Assembly: GCA_002365855.1 (NCBI GenBank)
Contig: DFAP01000080.1
Coordinates: forward strand, 1 to 44,666
Origin: Pelotomaculum sp. UBA3103
Lineage (GTDB): Bacteria; Bacillota; Desulfotomaculia; Desulfotomaculales; Pelotomaculaceae
Length of the DNA: 44,666 nucleotides
Direction: 5' to 3'
Part shown: positions 43,144-44,666 of the stretch, piece after piece
How the letters are laid out: each line of letters begins with the position of its first letter
Position numbering within the stretch: position 1 is the first letter of the stretch
Made by a program: the position numbers and the translations under genes
The notes under the pieces: generated by a model
Databases searched by the model: none
The model's input: only the letters and a program-made list of their open reading frames with translations
Told to the model about the DNA's origin: nothing

Positions 43144-44454
43144 TTGAAGGGGAAAACCCGCAGCTTTCTGTACGGTATTTTAATATTATTATCCAGTTTG
43201 CTGACATATCAAGCTCATGGAATAATGCTTATACCTGAGAAACACTCAGTTGCTGTAGGAGAACCGCTGAAAATTAATTTCCCCGCATCTATTGAAAAAA
43301 CATTGAAAACTCAAATTTTAGACAAAGATAGCATTCTATTTTTTACAGATAATTATGATCAAAATAGCCAGGTTGCCCTGTTCCAAGAAACAGGACAAGT
43401 CCATGTTAAACTGAGCCTGTTTGGAATAATTCCAGTGAAAGACATGCTCGTAAGTATTGTACCACAAGTCAAAGTTATACCGGGAGGCCAGTCAATTGGA
43501 GTTTTGCTCCACTCCCAGGGGGTAATTGTGGTGGGTTGTTCCGGAGTACTAGACGAGAGCGGCAATGTAGTCAGACCAGCTGGAGATGCTGGAGTGATGG
43601 AAGGAGACATCATATTAAAGATTGATGGCGAGGCAATAAGAAGTGATATTCAAGTTAGGGATTTAGTCGCCCGCGCCGGTTCTTTAGACCAGTCATTAAC
43701 AATAGAAATCAAGCGAGGCAGTGAAATATTTACAGCTTTGGTGAAGCCTGTTTACTGTAAGGACAGCCTTCGTTACAGGGTAGGCTTGATGGTCAAGGAT
43801 ACTGCGGCAGGCGTCGGGACATTGACCTTCTATGAACCTCAAACTCTTGTATATGGAGCATTAGGTCATCTAATTACCGATATGAGCACGAATCGTCCTG
43901 TAGAGCTTTCAGATGGAAAAATCATTGATGCAAATGTGCAGGGTATACACAGGGGAAGGCGTGGTCAACCCGGTGAAAAAATTGGTGTTTTCTTAGGAGA
44001 TAAGAGGATTAACGGGACAATTACAAATAACACTAAAGTTGGTATCTTCGGATACCTTCAAAAGCCAATTGATAACCCAATTTTTTCGAAGCCGCTGCCT
44101 GTTGCTATGATTGATCAGATCAAGGAAGGCCCGGCGGAGATACTTACTGTATTAAAGGATGATAAAGTTGAGAGGTTTCAAATAGAAATAATAAAAATTA
44201 ATCCTCTGGCAAGACAAGATGGCAAAGGTATAGTGATAAGAATTACCGATCCGCGACTGCTGGAAGTAACAGGAGGTATTGTTCAGGGGATGAGTGGAAG
44301 TCCCATTATCCAGGATAATAAGCTCGTCGGCGCTGTTACTCATGTTTTTGTCAACGATCCAACACGGGGGTACGGAGTTCCGCTGGAATGGATGGCCGAA
44401 GAATCAGGTCTTCTGAAAAGTTCAGAACAATATGCTAAAAAAACTGCTGCATAG
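43144..44454 (+). CDS. spoIVB: SpoIVB sporulation serine protease
   Basis: A 436-residue protein, TTG start with TGGAGGGGTG. A single N-terminal membrane anchor (FLYGILILLSSLLTYQAHGIM) is followed by a PDZ domain (about 110-200, with VMEGDIILKIDGEAI) and the S55 peptidase domain. Catalytic His242 lies in ALGHLITD and Ser384 in VQGMSGSPI. Made in the forespore, it crosses into the intermembrane space and cuts SpoIVFA to trigger pro-sigma-K processing. The order recN-spoIVB matches Bacillus, where spo0A comes next; spo0A would lie past the right edge. Confidence 0.96.
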   Translation: MKGKTRSFLYGILILLSSLLTYQAHGIMLIPEKHSVAVGEPLKINFPASIEKTLKTQILDKDSILFFTDNYDQNSQVALFQETGQVHVKLSLFGIIPVKDMLVSIVPQVKVIPGGQSIGVLLHSQGVIVVGCSGVLDESGNVVRPAGDAGVMEGDIILKIDGEAIRSDIQVRDLVARAGSLDQSLTIEIKRGSEIFTALVKPVYCKDSLRYRVGLMVKDTAAGVGTLTFYEPQTLVYGALGHLITDMSTNRPVELSDGKIIDANVQGIHRGRRGQPGEKIGVFLGDKRINGTITNNTKVGIFGYLQKPIDNPIFSKPLPVAMIDQIKEGPAEILTVLKDDKVERFQIEIIKINPLARQDGKGIVIRITDPRLLEVTGGIVQGMSGSPIIQDNKLVGAVTHVFVNDPTRGYGVPLEWMAEESGLLKSSEQYAKKTAA

Positions 44455-44499
44455 CCCTAATTTAAGTCCAAGATCTGAAGCTAATAATTATTGCGAAAT

Positions 44500-44529
44500 A
44501 AACCCTGAAAAGCTGCAGGGTTTATTTTA
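44500..44529 (+). terminator. Intrinsic terminator after spoIVB
   Basis: AAACCCTG and CAGGGTTT form a perfect 8-bp stem, followed by ATTTTAA. The last 140 bases of the window hold no recognised gene. Confidence 0.75.
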
Positions 44530-44666
44530 ATATATACATAAAAAAAATTATAAAAAATTAATTTATGAATAGACATAATACGACACGTTTCCCGAAGGTA
44601 AATGACACCCAAATATCAAATGATGTAATTCCACACCTTTAATAAAACAGGACTTATGCAGTTGAT

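Overview
This window looks like a chromosomal segment of an anaerobic, endospore-forming Firmicute, most likely from the Desulfotomaculum/Pelotomaculum (Peptococcaceae) side of the Clostridia. Evidence: a complete spoIIIA operon and spoIVB, an electron-bifurcating NfnAB pair, a split FolD/FchA folate pathway, a two-subunit biotin carboxylase system, an OLE RNA with its OapA membrane partner, and very frequent TTG/GTG starts behind strong GGAGG ribosome binding sites. The species assignment is inference. All genes but one are on the + strand. No rRNA or tRNA genes were seen.

Layout. (1) 1-1,420 is an accessory edge: a decayed IS3-family transposase whose right end appears to sit inside a CRISPR-type repeat, then a Phd/ParE-type toxin-antitoxin pair. 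(2) 1,550-5,400 holds a divergent uracil-DNA-glycosylase-like protein and four minor type IV pilin genes, one carrying phage-structural-type repeats. (3) 5,600-9,170 holds tldD, a DUF3243 gene, a YabG-N-terminal-like gene and tldE/pmbA. (4) 9,290-21,470 follows the conserved Bacillus/Clostridia order aroQ, pepP, efp, spoIIIAA-AH, accB, accC. The accB slot is occupied by a fused carboxyltransferase-BCCP protein. (5) 21,600-26,996 holds asp23/yqhY, amaP, a DUF2273 gene, nusB, nfnAB and xseA. (6) 27,024-33,582 is a module between xseA and xseB: folD, fchA, a cytosolic histidine kinase and response regulator, a divergent glutamine-synthetase-like protein and glutamate dehydrogenase. (7) 33,811-44,454 returns to the conserved order: xseB, ispA, OLE RNA, oapA, dxs, tlyA, nadK, mnmM/ytqB-like, argR, recN, spoIVB. 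spo0A would be expected just past the right edge.

How the genes fit together. The backbone is the familiar cluster linking sporulation (SpoIIIA channel, SpoIVB protease), isoprenoid precursor synthesis (IspA, Dxs), fatty-acid or anaplerotic carboxylation and DNA repair (XseAB, RecN). The most informative departures are in active-site residues. FolD lacks the catalytic lysine used for cyclohydrolase activity and has a separate FchA cyclohydrolase directly behind it. The glutamine synthetase homologue has lysines in two metal-ligand positions. The carboxyltransferase fused to AccB lacks the conserved Thr of the TSQP motif. The OLE RNA/OapA pair is a known but still poorly understood large ribonucleoprotein system.
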